64,000 bases of DNA from Fructobacillus pseudoficulneus (GCF_900108455.1 NZ_FNWS01000004.1:49633-113632), one strand, 5' to 3'; positions 24,782 to 34,802 are shown, counted from the stretch's first letter. Program-made: numbers and translations. The notes: generated from the sequence alone by a model not told the origin.

Positions 24782-27700
24782 TTACTTTTCATCCTTCTTC
24801 CGCTTTGCCGTTGCAAACAATCCAGCGATTGTTACTGCGATGACAGCAAGAATACCATTATCAAATGCAAAGTTCTTGTATGCTCTTGTTTCTGGCAAAC
24901 CAGACTCTTTGCTTGTTGTGACAGCAGCAGTTGGTTCAACTTGTGCTGGTGTAGTTGTTGGCGTAACCGTTTGCTTTTCTTTCATCAACATTTCATAAGC
25001 TTGTTGATAAGCAAAGACGTAAACAAGGTTTTTGTCATTTGCTGACATTGGACGACCATTCTTAACATCGTCGACCGCTTGTTCATAAGCCTTAGCAGCC
25101 AAGTCATAATCAGCCTGGTCAGTAACGGCTGTTTGGGTATTGTTCTTCTTATCGTTGAACAATGCGCGAATAGCTTGTGCCGCTGCATAACCCTTTTGAT
25201 AGTTTGGATCATTAGGGAATGCTTCAGAAGCACCATTGTTACCATCGTTGAAGCCGTCGATTGTCATCTTATAGGCTTGGTCGTAAGCTGCCTTATCAAC
25301 TGGGTTCATATTAGCATCTTGAGGCCCATTACCAGATAGCGCATCGGCTTGCGCAGTATTGGTTGTCGTCGTGTATGCTTTCTTTCCAACTTGGTAAGCA
25401 GGATTGTTTACTTCATCAGCCGTTGGCGTCCTACCTGCTTCAGCATCCTCATAACCCTTCTTTGAAGCGTCATATCCAGCTGCTGCAGCTCTACCCATAG
25501 GTGTTGAATCATCTGGACGGTTTTGACCATTCAGGAAGGTTTGTCCACCGTTTTGGATAGCAGCCTTTGCTGCGTTATAACCAGCCATGTAGTTTGGATC
25601 AGCTTTTTGAGCGTCCGTTGGCGTGGTATTGGCAATCGCAGCAGCGATTCCGGCCTGAGCTTGACTATATGCCTTGTTGTAGGCATCTTGGTAAGCCTGT
25701 GACTTATTTGCTAAGTCACTTGGCACCGCTTTACCAGCGACGGCATCGGCTGCCCCATTGTTGGCACCACTGTAGGCATCCTTAGTTGGTTGAGAAGCAT
25801 CGGCAGATGGCTCACTCTTACTGTTATAACCGGTTTGACTATCAGTATAGGCTTGTTCTCCAGCCTTGTATGATGGGTCATTTGGATCAACATTAGGTGA
25901 AGTCTGACCAGACTTGGCGTCCTCGTAACCTTGCTTTGCCTTGTCGTAAGCTGCAGCTGCGGCTGCACCAGCCGGTGTCGAATCATTAGGACGACCGGTT
26001 CCATTGATAAATGCATTCTGACCAGTCGTAGCAGCGTCAGCTTTAGCCTTTAGATAAGCAGCCTTGGCAATTGGATCCAAAGCATTGACTTGGCTATCCG
26101 TCAAAGGAGTTCCACCAGCTGAGTAGTCCGTATAGGCCTGCTTTTCATAAGTGGCTGCTTCCTTCTGGATAGGATCAGAAGCGTTAGTATCGTCCGTATT
26201 ATTCTTGGCGTCTGTAACACCTTGAGCCACCGACTTAGCGGCATCAATTCCAGCTTGTTGGCCAGCATTTGGAGTAGCAATGTTTGTCGCACCATTACCA
26301 TTGTTGAAGCCAGCGATAAAGTCTTGTGCACCTTGCTTTTCAGCATCACTTGCTGAATCAGGGACCTGCGTTCCGGCCTTAGCTTCAGCAATACCATTCC
26401 GGTAGGCACCAGTTACCTTATCCACATATTGCTTATATGTGTAAGCAGCCAATGGATTATTTGCTAATGGGTTATCAGCCGGCAAAGTATCGTTTGCCCC
26501 TGGGTTAGCGGCGACAGCATCCTTCGCAGCCTTAAGAGCTTGGGCTACTACGTCTTCCTTATCTGATGAGGTCGTTGGTGTTGAGCTTGATGCTGTTCCG
26601 TTAACTTGAGCATCGGCATAAGCCTTATCTGCAGTTGCAGTATCACTACCTGCTTTTTGAGCAGCGTTTGCCGGGGTCGCTGTTGACCCATTCAAAACGT
26701 TCTTGTAACCAGTTTGTGCATCAGCATAAGCTTGCTTTGCCAAAGCCTGAACAGCTGGATTTGTAGAATATGGCTTAGCTGTTGAATCAAGGTCCTTAGC
26801 AGAATTATTATCTGCATCCTTGATAGCAGCAGCTTGTGCAGCAGCTGCATCTGTCAAAGCCTGGTTATAAGCCTTTTGATAAACAGGATCAGTTGACTGT
26901 GATTGAGCTGGCGTTGTGCCATTCTTTTCGGCAGTAGTTGCGTCAGCAACACCCTGGGCATATGCCTGCTTGGCTTTGTCATAGGTCGATTGATCGGAAG
27001 GTGTAGTTGCTGGAGTAGTAGCACCATTTTGTTCATCGGCAACAGCCTGCTTAGCTGATTGACCAGCGTGGTAACCCTTCATATAGTTAGGATCTTTTTG
27101 TTGGGCATCCGTTGGTGCAGTTGTACTATTCAGACCGGCTGCATAACCTGCATTGTATCCATTAGTAGCTTGGTCATAGGCCTTGTTATAAGCATCTTGG
27201 TAGGCCTTTGACTTACCTGACACGTCAGCTTTTTGACCAGCAATACCGGCTGCGGTACCGGCTGCGGCACCATTGTAACCGTCTTGCTCAGCTTGAGGGT
27301 CGCTCGAAGTAGGAGCAGTTGTGTCATTATATCCCTTTTGGCCGTTGTTATAAGCATCATAACCAGCCTTGAAATTAGGATCATTTAATTGTTCTGCCGA
27401 TGGAGCGTTATTAGGATCTGCAGCTTGGGCTTTAGCCGCTTCGTAACCGCTCTGAGCGGCATTATAACCAGCTAACTCCGCCTGACCCGTAACTGTATTA
27501 GCAGATGGAGCAGCCTTACCGGCCAAGAACTCCTGGGCACCATTTGCCGCACCATTTTGCATAGCATTCTTGGCCTTTAGATAGGCAGCTTTTGCAATTG
27601 GATCCAAAGCGTTAACTTGGGCATCCGACATAGGATTTCCACCAGCTGAGTAATCCGTGAAGGCTTGCTTTGCATAAGTGGCCGCTTCCTTTTGAATAGG

Positions 27701-30700
27701 ATCAGAAACATTGCTGTCATCTTTATTATTCTCAGCGTCTTCATAACCTTGGTTCATCGATGTAGCGGCATCAATTCCAGCTTTTTGACCAGCATTTGGA
27801 GTAGTAAGGTTTGTTGCCCCATTACCATTGTTGAAGCCAGTGGTAAAGTCTTGTGCACCCTTCATTTCAGCATCACTTGCTGTATCAGGGACCTGCGTTC
27901 CGGCCTTAGCTTCAGCAATACCCTTTTGATAATCACTCTTAGCCTTATCAACAGCTTTCGTATACGTATAAGCGGCCAATGGATCGTTTGCTAATGAACT
28001 ATTGGCTGGGATTGTGTCGCTTGCAGATGGATCAGCGGCGACAGCGTCCTTCGCAGCCTGAATAGCATTAGCTACCGCTGTTTGCTTATCTGATGAGACC
28101 GTTGGGGTTGAGCTTGATGCTGTTCCATCAACCTGGGCATCGGCATAAGCCTTATCTTTAGCTGCAGTATCGCTACCAGATTGTTGAGCAGCGTTTGTTG
28201 GGGTCGTTGTTGAAGCGGGGTCCTTACCATGATTATTGTCTGCATCCTGGATAGCGTTGTTTTGAGCAGCAGTGGCGTCCGCCAAGGCCTGGTTATAAGC
28301 TGCTTTGTAAACAGGATCGTTTGACTGTGATTCTGTTGGGGTTGTTCCTGCTTTTACTGCGGCAGCAGCGGCGGCTGCACCATCTGCATAGGCCTTCTTA
28401 GCATCGTTGTAAGCTGCTGAATCAGCTGGTGTAGCAGGAGTAGTAGTACCACTCTTAGAATCAGCAATCGCCTGCTTAGTTGAATCACCAGCATCATGAC
28501 CAGCTTTATAAGCTGGGTCATTTGATGTTGCTGCCGTACCAGCAGCACCATCAGTGAAGCCTTGTTGTGCCTTATCATAAGCATCATTAGTAGCTTGTGA
28601 TACGGCATCCGTACCATTTACATGCCCAGTACCGTTTTTAAAGTTTTGAATACCAGCATTTTCAGCGTTTTTGACAGCGTTATAGCCTTGAATGTAGGCA
28701 GCTTTGCTAGCATCTGAATTAGAATATGCTGCAGATGGCGTTGCACTGCCGCCATTTTGCGCAGCTTGAATTCCGGCTGCACTAGCAGCATTCATGTCAG
28801 CTAACGCCTTGTTATAGGCAGCATTGTAAACAGGACCATTTGCGGTTGATTGTGCAGCACTTCCAATGGGGCTTGCCGCTGCAGCAGCTTTTACAGCATC
28901 TGCATAGGCCTGCTTAGCATTAGCATAAGATGCAGCATCTGGATTTGTTGTTGTATCTGTAGAACCCGTTGGACTTGTATTATTGTTTTCCGCATCCTGT
29001 TCCGCTAATTTAGCTGACTGCGCTGCATTGTACCCAGCCATAAAGTTCTTATCATTCTTTTCGTCATCTGTTAACGGTGTAGAACTTGATCCAGCCGCGA
29101 ATCCCTTTTCGGCTGTGTCATAACCATTTTGAGCACCATCATGTCCGATTTTTTCATTCGGACCAGTATAGGTATTATCGCCTCGCACCTGCTGTCCCGT
29201 CAAAAAGTCTTGAACTCCGTTGGCTTGTGCATTCTTATAATCTGATTGAGCCTTATCATAGGCCATTTTTGAGATTGGATCCCAACTACTTGTATCAGTT
29301 GTTTTACCACTTTGAGCATCTTGGAATCCCTTTGTTGCAGCAGTTTGAACTTTATTTTGGATAGGATCAGTACTAGTACTTGGAGTAGAAGTTGTAACTT
29401 CAGCTGCTTCATATCCCTTACTGAAAGAATTATAGGCATTGATTCCGGCTGTTTCACCTGTATTCGGCGTTGTCAGTGCTGGTCCATTTACCTTAGAATT
29501 CAACCCATTGATGAAGTCCTGATAACCCTTATTAGCTGCTGAATCCGATGAATCCGATGAAGGCTCTGTTTGTGCTTGAGCGGCATCATTTACACCTTGC
29601 TGATACTTGTTTTTCAAGGTGTCCATTGTTTGCTTATAAACACTATTAGCCAACGGATCGTTTGAATTCAAGGTGTCGGAAGCGCCAGGATCACTATTAA
29701 AGGCAGCTTGGGCATCCGCCACTTGCTTATCAACAACAGCTTTTTCGGTAGTAGTTGGTTGAGCAGTTGATGTGGCGGCATTCCCCGCTTCAGCATCCTT
29801 TGCATAATTCAAAGCCTGTGTAGCTGCTGTAACAGCAGCTGACTGATCAGCTGTTGGTGTTGTTGGAGCATTGCCATTAACTGTGTCAGTGTATGCCTTT
29901 TGGGCAGTGGCATAGGCTTGTTGAGCAATTTGCTGAATAGTTGGATTACCAGCGTAGGTTGTATTATTACTATCTGCTTGTCCGTGATTTGCTATGGCGT
30001 TTGTAATGGCTGCTTGTTTAGCGGCAGCGATATCGTTCAATGCTTGATTGTAAGCCTGCTTGTAAACTGGGTCAGATGATGTTGATGGCGTTGTATTACC
30101 ATTTTTCGCAGCAGCAATCGCAGCATCATAGGCCGTCTTAGCATTCGTATATTCTGCTGAATCTGGGGTTCCACTTTGTTGACTTGTATTTCCCGCTTTA
30201 TCATCAGCAGCTGCTTGTTGTGCTGATTTTGCTGCGTTGTAACCTGCCATATAGGATGGGTTATTTGGATAAGCCGCTGGTTTATTACCATTCGCATCAT
30301 TAAATCCATTACTTGCATCTTGGCTAGCCTGGTTAGTGATTTGCGAAGCATCATCTGTGCCAGTTACATTAGGTGTACCATTTTTAAAGTTTTGCACACC
30401 TTGCGCAGCTGCATCCTGTGCTGCCTGATATCCTTTGGCAAAGGCGGCCTTACCAGCATCTGACTGAGCTGAAATACCAGTTGGTGCCGGTGTCGTCGCA
30501 CTAGGATTATTTTTATAAGCTTGCAACCCAGCCTGATAAGAGGCTGTGGTAGCAGCTGGTGTATAACCAACTTCTTCATATTGGTTCAAGCCATTATCTG
30601 ATTGCTGCTTTAAAGCAGTATAAGCACCAAACTTGACGTATTGATTAAAGGTTACATCCTTCACACCAGTAGTTCCACTATCAGTTGATAGTTTACTTGG

Positions 30701-33466
30701 GTCAGTTGCTGTAACTTCGGCACTTGATGGGTTTGCTTTATAGTTAGCATTTGCAGTTTTAATCGCTGCTTGTGCGGTATCCCAACCAATTTGAGCGGCA
30801 GTCAAGTTGTTCATATGATTGGCAGCGGTAGCATCTGCATCAGTAGGACGTGTCTTTGAATAACCACCGTTAATCAATGATTGTCCATAGTCAAATCCGG
30901 CTGTCTCAGCCAACGAAGGATTAGTATCAGGATTATCGGCAGTAGGCTTGACACTTCCCGCCTGTTGGTAACCCTTATAAGCATCATTATAAGCAGCCTG
31001 TTGCGAAGAGTTCAAACTGGCATACTTTGATCCCTTAATGGTTCCTGCTTGTTCATCAGCAACAAAAGTAGCGGCACCCAGTGCATCTGAATAAGCTTGT
31101 GTTGCTGCCGCAGACGAGCCGGCAGGCGCTGTTTTACCAGGATTATTTAGTTCATCCTGATATGCGTGTGTATAGTCATCATGCGCTTGTTTATAAGCAG
31201 TATTTGCAGTGTTGTTATAAGCCGCTTGATTTGTAACATTCTTTTGTGCGTCACTTATCGCAGCCGCAGTGGCTGCTTGTTCATACCCTTGTTTAAAGGC
31301 ATCCGGACTATCGCTATTTTGATAGGCATCTGTCTTGGTGTAATCCTGTCCCGGATTATTAACAAAGGCTTGATACCCAGCTTTAGCACTTTCGTAACTA
31401 GCTTGATATCCAGGATCCGTCTTAGTATTAAAGTCTTCTGCATCGTGAGCGGCCGTATTTTGATTTTGCATATCAGCCTTAGCATCTTGAAGACCCTTAG
31501 CAACTAAACCAGTGTCACCATTGGCAGAAACTACATCTCCAGATGTAGTTCGCGATACTTTATTATTAGACGCACCACTATAGGCTTCAACGGTTGTCTT
31601 ATATCCCTTTGGCGTCAAAATTGTATTAACTGTGTTCACACCGTAGTGGAAACGCATTCCAACACTATCCACTGATGACCCTGTTGGCAAATCATAACTG
31701 ACTTGGAAAAGTCCACCACTATAGCCGTCTGGTAATGAAACACTCGTTGTATATACATTTGGATCAGCAGTAGCATTTCCATTTGCATCAACACTTGCCA
31801 AGTTTTGTCCCTTAACTTGATTCAAACCAGAATAGTCCGATGCCGTTCCACTATTAGAACCAACACCCACATAAATTTTTTGACCCGGAATTTGGTTATA
31901 ATTTGAAACCTTAATGTTAGCGGTCACTTTAGTGCTTCCATCAGCGTTCGTGGTTTTCGTTAGAGGGCCAACAATTTGAACAGCTGGCACATTGGCCAAA
32001 TCCAAGACATTCCCTGTAATAGTTCCATTGACCGTATTACCATAGAAATCTGTGGCCGTGTAATTCATGGTGTTTGGTTTCAAAACAAAGTTATAGAAAT
32101 AGGTCGGCTTTGTTTGACCTTGCAGTGTCATAGCAACTGAGTAGGCATTGATACCATTTCCGTTAGTCTGAAAATAAGGTGCCGAATTTGGTTTCGTGAA
32201 AATCACGTGGTTTCCACCAACAGAGTTAATGTTAATAGGACCATAGTAGAGCGTACTAGTATTTGAATCGGAATTAGTGCTTCCCACATTCAAACTACCT
32301 TTAGAACCAATATTAAAGGTGGCACTCGAATTATTATTATTAATGAAACCAGAAAATGATTTTGCATTATTAGATACGCCGTTCACATTTGCTGGAATAC
32401 TATCCGCCAAAACTTGTAGCAAACCACCATTAATAACATTAATCGAACTTTGCCCCTTCAAGTCAATTGGCTGATTATAAAAACTAATGGTACCTTGGTA
32501 TCCTTCGAAGTTAAGGGAACCACCATCAATATTAAGGCTTGAACTTCCATCAGCATATACGGCACCACCCAGAACCTGGCTATTGCCCTTAAACGAAGCT
32601 GGGATGATGTTCAAAGTGGCATTCTTTTTAATGTTTAAATCACCACCATTTTGCAAATAAATACCGAAGCTTGAAGAATCTGGAGAAGTTGCACCCGTTC
32701 CATTACCACGTGAAACCAAGGTCATTTTTGAACCGACATCCATGGTCAAATTACCCTGGACAACAATATTTGTACCACCAGATACATATGCGGTTGCTCC
32801 AAAGTAATGAGCACCAGCTTGCAAAACAAGGTTTTTAACTTCAAGGTTTTCTTGGTTTCCATTACCTTCAACGACAACATTTGATTGGAACGGTGAAGTA
32901 TAAGATGCATTGTTGTTGATAGGTGCCACAACATTAACGTTACCAAAGAAATAAGCATCGTTATTGTATGAACTCAATAACTGAGGACCAACGTAATTCA
33001 AATTACCAAAGTGTACCGTTGATCCATTTTGCCCGCGGAAGGGACCAAAATAGTTATAACCGTAAATAGTCTGGAAATTTTGCACATACAAATTACTTAA
33101 TGATCCGCCAATAATATAACCGTTTCCATGGGTATCCATCAAATGGTTTTGACCGTCAATCGTGAATGTACTTGTATTTGTGCTAACATTCAAATTATTC
33201 TCAGTGTTACCTGCACCCGTTAAATCAATATCGCTTGCTAGGCGAATTGTGTTAACACCGGAAGCAACGTTACCACCAGTCGAAGTATTTGTATTTCCTG
33301 TCAAAACTGAAACGTATTGATATCCGTTTTGAACATAAGCAATTCCCTGAGCGGCCTGAAAAACAACATCATTAAATCCTTGCTGATAGTAAGCTGATCC
33401 AGTTGTTGATTGTTGTACTGACTTTATTCCTTGATAATTATTATTCTTATCAAAATAAGCATTCAT
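24782..33466 (-). CDS. Giant repetitive surface adhesin, main (C-terminal) part
   Basis: 2,894 codons from its first ATG. The frame is already open up to about 33527, and the upstream residues (TTADTTNAYDQAYRGAVAA) continue a repeat seen in the preceding fragment, so this is the 3-prime part of one broken gene. Residues about 65-480 are Gly/Asn/Ser-rich beta strands like the pectate-lyase-like adhesive (beta-helix) domain; about 490-640 is beta-rich. About 650-2830 consists of short helical repeats of the form Y-x-x-G/A-Y-x-A-A-x-x-A, arranged in larger blocks of about 509 residues. The C-terminus has LPETRAYK, a membrane helix and KRKKDEK, a sortase-type tail with R in place of G. No signal peptide of its own, so as it stands it would not be exported. 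Confidence 0.85.
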   Translation of the reverse strand: MNAYFDKNNNYQGIKSVQQSTTGSAYYQQGFNDVVFQAAQGIAYVQNGYQYVSVLTGNTNTSTGGNVASGVNTIRLASDIDLTGAGNTENNLNVSTNTSTFTIDGQNHLMDTHGNGYIIGGSLSNLYVQNFQTIYGYNYFGPFRGQNGSTVHFGNLNYVGPQLLSSYNNDAYFFGNVNVVAPINNNASYTSPFQSNVVVEGNGNQENLEVKNLVLQAGAHYFGATAYVSGGTNIVVQGNLTMDVGSKMTLVSRGNGTGATSPDSSSFGIYLQNGGDLNIKKNATLNIIPASFKGNSQVLGGAVYADGSSSLNIDGGSLNFEGYQGTISFYNQPIDLKGQSSINVINGGLLQVLADSIPANVNGVSNNAKSFSGFINNNNSSATFNIGSKGSLNVGSTNSDSNTSTLYYGPININSVGGNHVIFTKPNSAPYFQTNGNGINAYSVAMTLQGQTKPTYFYNFVLKPNTMNYTATDFYGNTVNGTITGNVLDLANVPAVQIVGPLTKTTNADGSTKVTANIKVSNYNQIPGQKIYVGVGSNSGTASDYSGLNQVKGQNLASVDANGNATADPNVYTTSVSLPDGYSGGLFQVSYDLPTGSSVDSVGMRFHYGVNTVNTILTPKGYKTTVEAYSGASNNKVSRTTSGDVVSANGDTGLVAKGLQDAKADMQNQNTAAHDAEDFNTKTDPGYQASYESAKAGYQAFVNNPGQDYTKTDAYQNSDSPDAFKQGYEQAATAAAISDAQKNVTNQAAYNNTANTAYKQAHDDYTHAYQDELNNPGKTAPAGSSAAATQAYSDALGAATFVADEQAGTIKGSKYASLNSSQQAAYNDAYKGYQQAGSVKPTADNPDTNPSLAETAGFDYGQSLINGGYSKTRPTDADATAANHMNNLTAAQIGWDTAQAAIKTANANYKANPSSAEVTATDPSKLSTDSGTTGVKDVTFNQYVKFGAYTALKQQSDNGLNQYEEVGYTPAATTASYQAGLQAYKNNPSATTPAPTGISAQSDAGKAAFAKGYQAAQDAAAQGVQNFKNGTPNVTGTDDASQITNQASQDASNGFNDANGNKPAAYPNNPSYMAGYNAAKSAQQAAADDKAGNTSQQSGTPDSAEYTNAKTAYDAAIAAAKNGNTTPSTSSDPVYKQAYNQALNDIAAAKQAAITNAIANHGQADSNNTTYAGNPTIQQIAQQAYATAQKAYTDTVNGNAPTTPTADQSAAVTAATQALNYAKDAEAGNAATSTAQPTTTEKAVVDKQVADAQAAFNSDPGASDTLNSNDPLANSVYKQTMDTLKNKYQQGVNDAAQAQTEPSSDSSDSAANKGYQDFINGLNSKVNGPALTTPNTGETAGINAYNSFSKGYEAAEVTTSTPSTSTDPIQNKVQTAATKGFQDAQSGKTTDTSSWDPISKMAYDKAQSDYKNAQANGVQDFLTGQQVRGDNTYTGPNEKIGHDGAQNGYDTAEKGFAAGSSSTPLTDDEKNDKNFMAGYNAAQSAKLAEQDAENNNTSPTGSTDTTTNPDAASYANAKQAYADAVKAAAAASPIGSAAQSTANGPVYNAAYNKALADMNAASAAGIQAAQNGGSATPSAAYSNSDASKAAYIQGYNAVKNAENAGIQNFKNGTGHVNGTDAVSQATNDAYDKAQQGFTDGAAGTAATSNDPAYKAGHDAGDSTKQAIADSKSGTTTPATPADSAAYNDAKKAYADGAAAAAAAVKAGTTPTESQSNDPVYKAAYNQALADATAAQNNAIQDADNNHGKDPASTTTPTNAAQQSGSDTAAKDKAYADAQVDGTASSSTPTVSSDKQTAVANAIQAAKDAVAADPSASDTIPANSSLANDPLAAYTYTKAVDKAKSDYQKGIAEAKAGTQVPDTASDAEMKGAQDFTTGFNNGNGATNLTTPNAGQKAGIDAATSMNQGYEDAENNKDDSNVSDPIQKEAATYAKQAFTDYSAGGNPMSDAQVNALDPIAKAAYLKAKNAMQNGAANGAQEFLAGKAAPSANTVTGQAELAGYNAAQSGYEAAKAQAADPNNAPSAEQLNDPNFKAGYDAYNNGQKGYNDTTAPTSSDPQAEQDGYNGAAAGTAAGIAGQKADVSGKSKAYQDAYNKAYDQATNGYNAGYAAGLNSTTAPTDAQQKDPNYMKGYHAGQSAKQAVADEQNGATTPATTPSDQSTYDKAKQAYAQGVADATTAEKNGTTPAQSQSTDPVYQKAYNQALTDAAAAQAAAIKDADNNSAKDLDSTAKPYSTNPAVQALAKQAYADAQTGYKNVLNGSTATPANAAQKAGSDTATADKAYADAQVNGTASSSTPTTSSDKEDVVAQALKAAKDAVAANPGANDTLPADNPLANNPLAAYTYKQYVDKVTGAYRNGIAEAKAGTQVPDSASDAEKQGAQDFIAGFNNGNGATNIATPNAGQQAGIDAAKSVAQGVTDAKNNTDDTNASDPIQKEAATYEKQAYTDYSAGGTPLTDSQVNALDPIAKAAYLKAKADAATTGQNAFINGTGRPNDSTPAGAAAAAAYDKAKQGYEDAKSGQTSPNVDPNDPSYKAGEQAYTDSQTGYNSKSEPSADASQPTKDAYSGANNGAADAVAGKAVPSDLANKSQAYQDAYNKAYSQAQAGIAAAIANTTPTDAQKADPNYMAGYNAAKAAIQNGGQTFLNGQNRPDDSTPMGRAAAAGYDASKKGYEDAEAGRTPTADEVNNPAYQVGKKAYTTTTNTAQADALSGNGPQDANMNPVDKAAYDQAYKMTIDGFNDGNNGASEAFPNDPNYQKGYAAAQAIRALFNDKKNNTQTAVTDQADYDLAAKAYEQAVDDVKNGRPMSANDKNLVYVFAYQQAYEMLMKEKQTVTPTTTPAQVEPTAAVTTSKESGLPETRAYKNFAFDNGILAVIAVTIAGLFATAKRKKDEK
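26045..28337. repeat. Tandem super-repeat with 1,527-bp period
   Basis: Matching segments lie exactly 1,527 bp (509 codons) apart: TTCCACCAGCTGAG near 26110 and 27637, CATCGGCATAAGCC at 26611 and 28138, and GGATCCAAAGC at 26073 and 27600. Beyond about 26,700 the offset falls to 1,428 bp (CTGGTTATAA at 26861 and 28289), a 99-bp in-frame difference. A more diverged third copy continues towards 29.3 kb. Confidence 0.75.
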
Positions 33467-33512
33467 GGCAGCAACCGCACCACGATAGGCCTGATCATAC
33501 GCATTAGTAGTA

Positions 33513-34493
33513 TCAGCAGTTGTGTGTAGTTAAATACCAGTCTTGTGGCGTTGAGTTACCCGCTACGACCCCGCGCCATTTACCACTTTCAGCATCTTGC
33601 TGCCCATATTGAGCAAAGGTGTTGTTAACACCAGTATCAAATGCTGACGCTAAATTAGCATCATTTGTGTATGCCGAACGTGCACTTGTTACTGTTGAAT
33701 CACTACTCGTTGGAATGTTCAAAGCTGCATTGGCTGAATTTCCTTTAACAGAAACGTTATTCGCGCTATTAAACTTATTGTTTAAATTTTGCTCGTATTG
33801 ACTAGAGCTGGTTGAGGCAGATTTTGGATCATTTGCCCCACCTTGGTTTGGGTCATCGGCGCTTCCATACTGTTGTGAACCATCAGACGGGTTCTGTTGT
33901 GCAGGTGTATAAGTATTGCCGTTATCATCTTTTTTAGATGCAGTATTACCATAGTAAGTGTAATCCTGTGTTCCAGCACCCTTATTTTGGGTTGCAGTGT
34001 TATAGGCAGCCATGGCTGCCTTGGCACCGTTATAAGCGGCAGTGTAATAATCTGCTGCACGACCAGACAGTGAGGAAGCTGCACTTGCCTTCCCTGCATA
34101 GGCATCCTGCTGTCCTTGAGTAATCTGTGCCTGGTAGTTTGCGGGTGTATCAGCTACAGTTGGCGTTGCATTACTTGCTGTATTAGCTGACGTTCCATTG
34201 CTTGTCGTACCAGCTGACGTCCCGTTACTTGTTGTATTAGACGAATCCGCTCCTACCGACGCAGTATTCCCTGACGAGCTACTGTTGGAACCCGTTCCAG
34301 TTGTTCCGCTCGTTCCGCTTGTTTGAGTTGCCGCCGGAGTAACATCAGCAGATACCCGCGATACCTGTTGGACGGCGCCCATTCCACCAATGAACGCAAA
34401 ACTAGCCAATGACATAACAACCCATTGGCGCTTTACCTTCCGTAGAACCTTCTTATCCTCAACTTTGCGAAGATTATTCTTGTTGTATAACAT
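33513..34493 (-). CDS. Giant surface adhesin, N-terminal fragment with export signal
   Basis: 326 aa from the preferred ATG (34493, with AGGTGG 5 nt upstream; a GTG at 34502 is also in frame). The N-terminus NNLRKVEDKKVLRKVKRQW followed by VVMSLASFAFIGG and cleavage near VSADVT is a long KxYKxGKxW/YSIRK-like signal of wall proteins. Then comes a Ser/Thr/Gly/Asn linker and a first helical repeat (AADYYTAAYNGAKAAMAAY). The frame ends at a TGA (33515-33513) after TTHNC, 15-20 nt past a TGTGTGT tract. Adding one more CA unit there joins it in frame to the main part. By itself it would be a short secreted fragment without wall anchor. Confidence 0.8.
   Translation of the reverse strand: MLYNKNNLRKVEDKKVLRKVKRQWVVMSLASFAFIGGMGAVQQVSRVSADVTPAATQTSGTSGTTGTGSNSSSSGNTASVGADSSNTTSNGTSAGTTSNGTSANTASNATPTVADTPANYQAQITQGQQDAYAGKASAASSLSGRAADYYTAAYNGAKAAMAAYNTATQNKGAGTQDYTYYGNTASKKDDNGNTYTPAQQNPSDGSQQYGSADDPNQGGANDPKSASTSSSQYEQNLNNKFNSANNVSVKGNSANAALNIPTSSDSTVTSARSAYTNDANLASAFDTGVNNTFAQYGQQDAESGKWRGVVAGNSTPQDWYLTTHNC
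33521..33527. repeat. Short TG/CA repeat at the adhesin frame break
   Basis: TGTGTGT (ACACACA on the coding strand). The two adhesin frames meet at this tract, and a gain of one 2-nt unit restores a single reading frame. Confidence 0.65.
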
Positions 34494-34802
34494 TGTGTCC
34501 ACCTGCTCCTTTTTCTGTCAGCTATTACTCATAAATGACAGTTATTATGTAATTTTGACACCCCTACATCACATAAACTTGATTATGTTGGATTAGATTG
34601 ACTTTAAAGACGAAAAGCCAATATTTTTTTCGTGAAAATTAATTTAAGACTTAAACATCACACAATTAATTCACATTGTGTCTATATTGTGACACGTGTT
34701 AACCGTTCTAATCAAAAAAATTTTTTCGTCTTTTTGCTATTTTTAAAAAATATTATGTTTTTATCGTGAAAGTAGACTAATAGAGGCTTTTTTAGAATAA
34801 AA
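34494..34802 (-). other. Leader and upstream region of the giant adhesin gene
   Basis: About 310 AT-rich bases with no gene. Just before the Shine-Dalgarno is a CTGTCA ... TGACAG inverted pair (34515-34541) that could fold in the mRNA. Further up, overlapping inverted repeats of TGTG/CACA type occupy 34661-34695. Several AT-rich -10-like boxes are present, but none has a convincing -35, so I do not name a promoter. Confidence 0.4.
34661..34695. promoter_or_regulatory. Overlapping inverted repeats upstream of the adhesin gene
   Basis: CACAAT (34661) pairs with ATTGTG (34675), and GTGTC (34678) pairs with GACAC (34691), each with an 8-nt spacer. The core CACATTGTG is itself palindromic. A dimeric regulator site is likely; the protein is unknown. 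Confidence 0.4.

Noticed and set aside
24782..33466. Regular repeats that could suggest a CRISPR array
   Set aside because: Repeats are degenerate, in frame, and much longer than CRISPR units; no constant 25-40 bp direct repeat with unique spacers and no cas genes.
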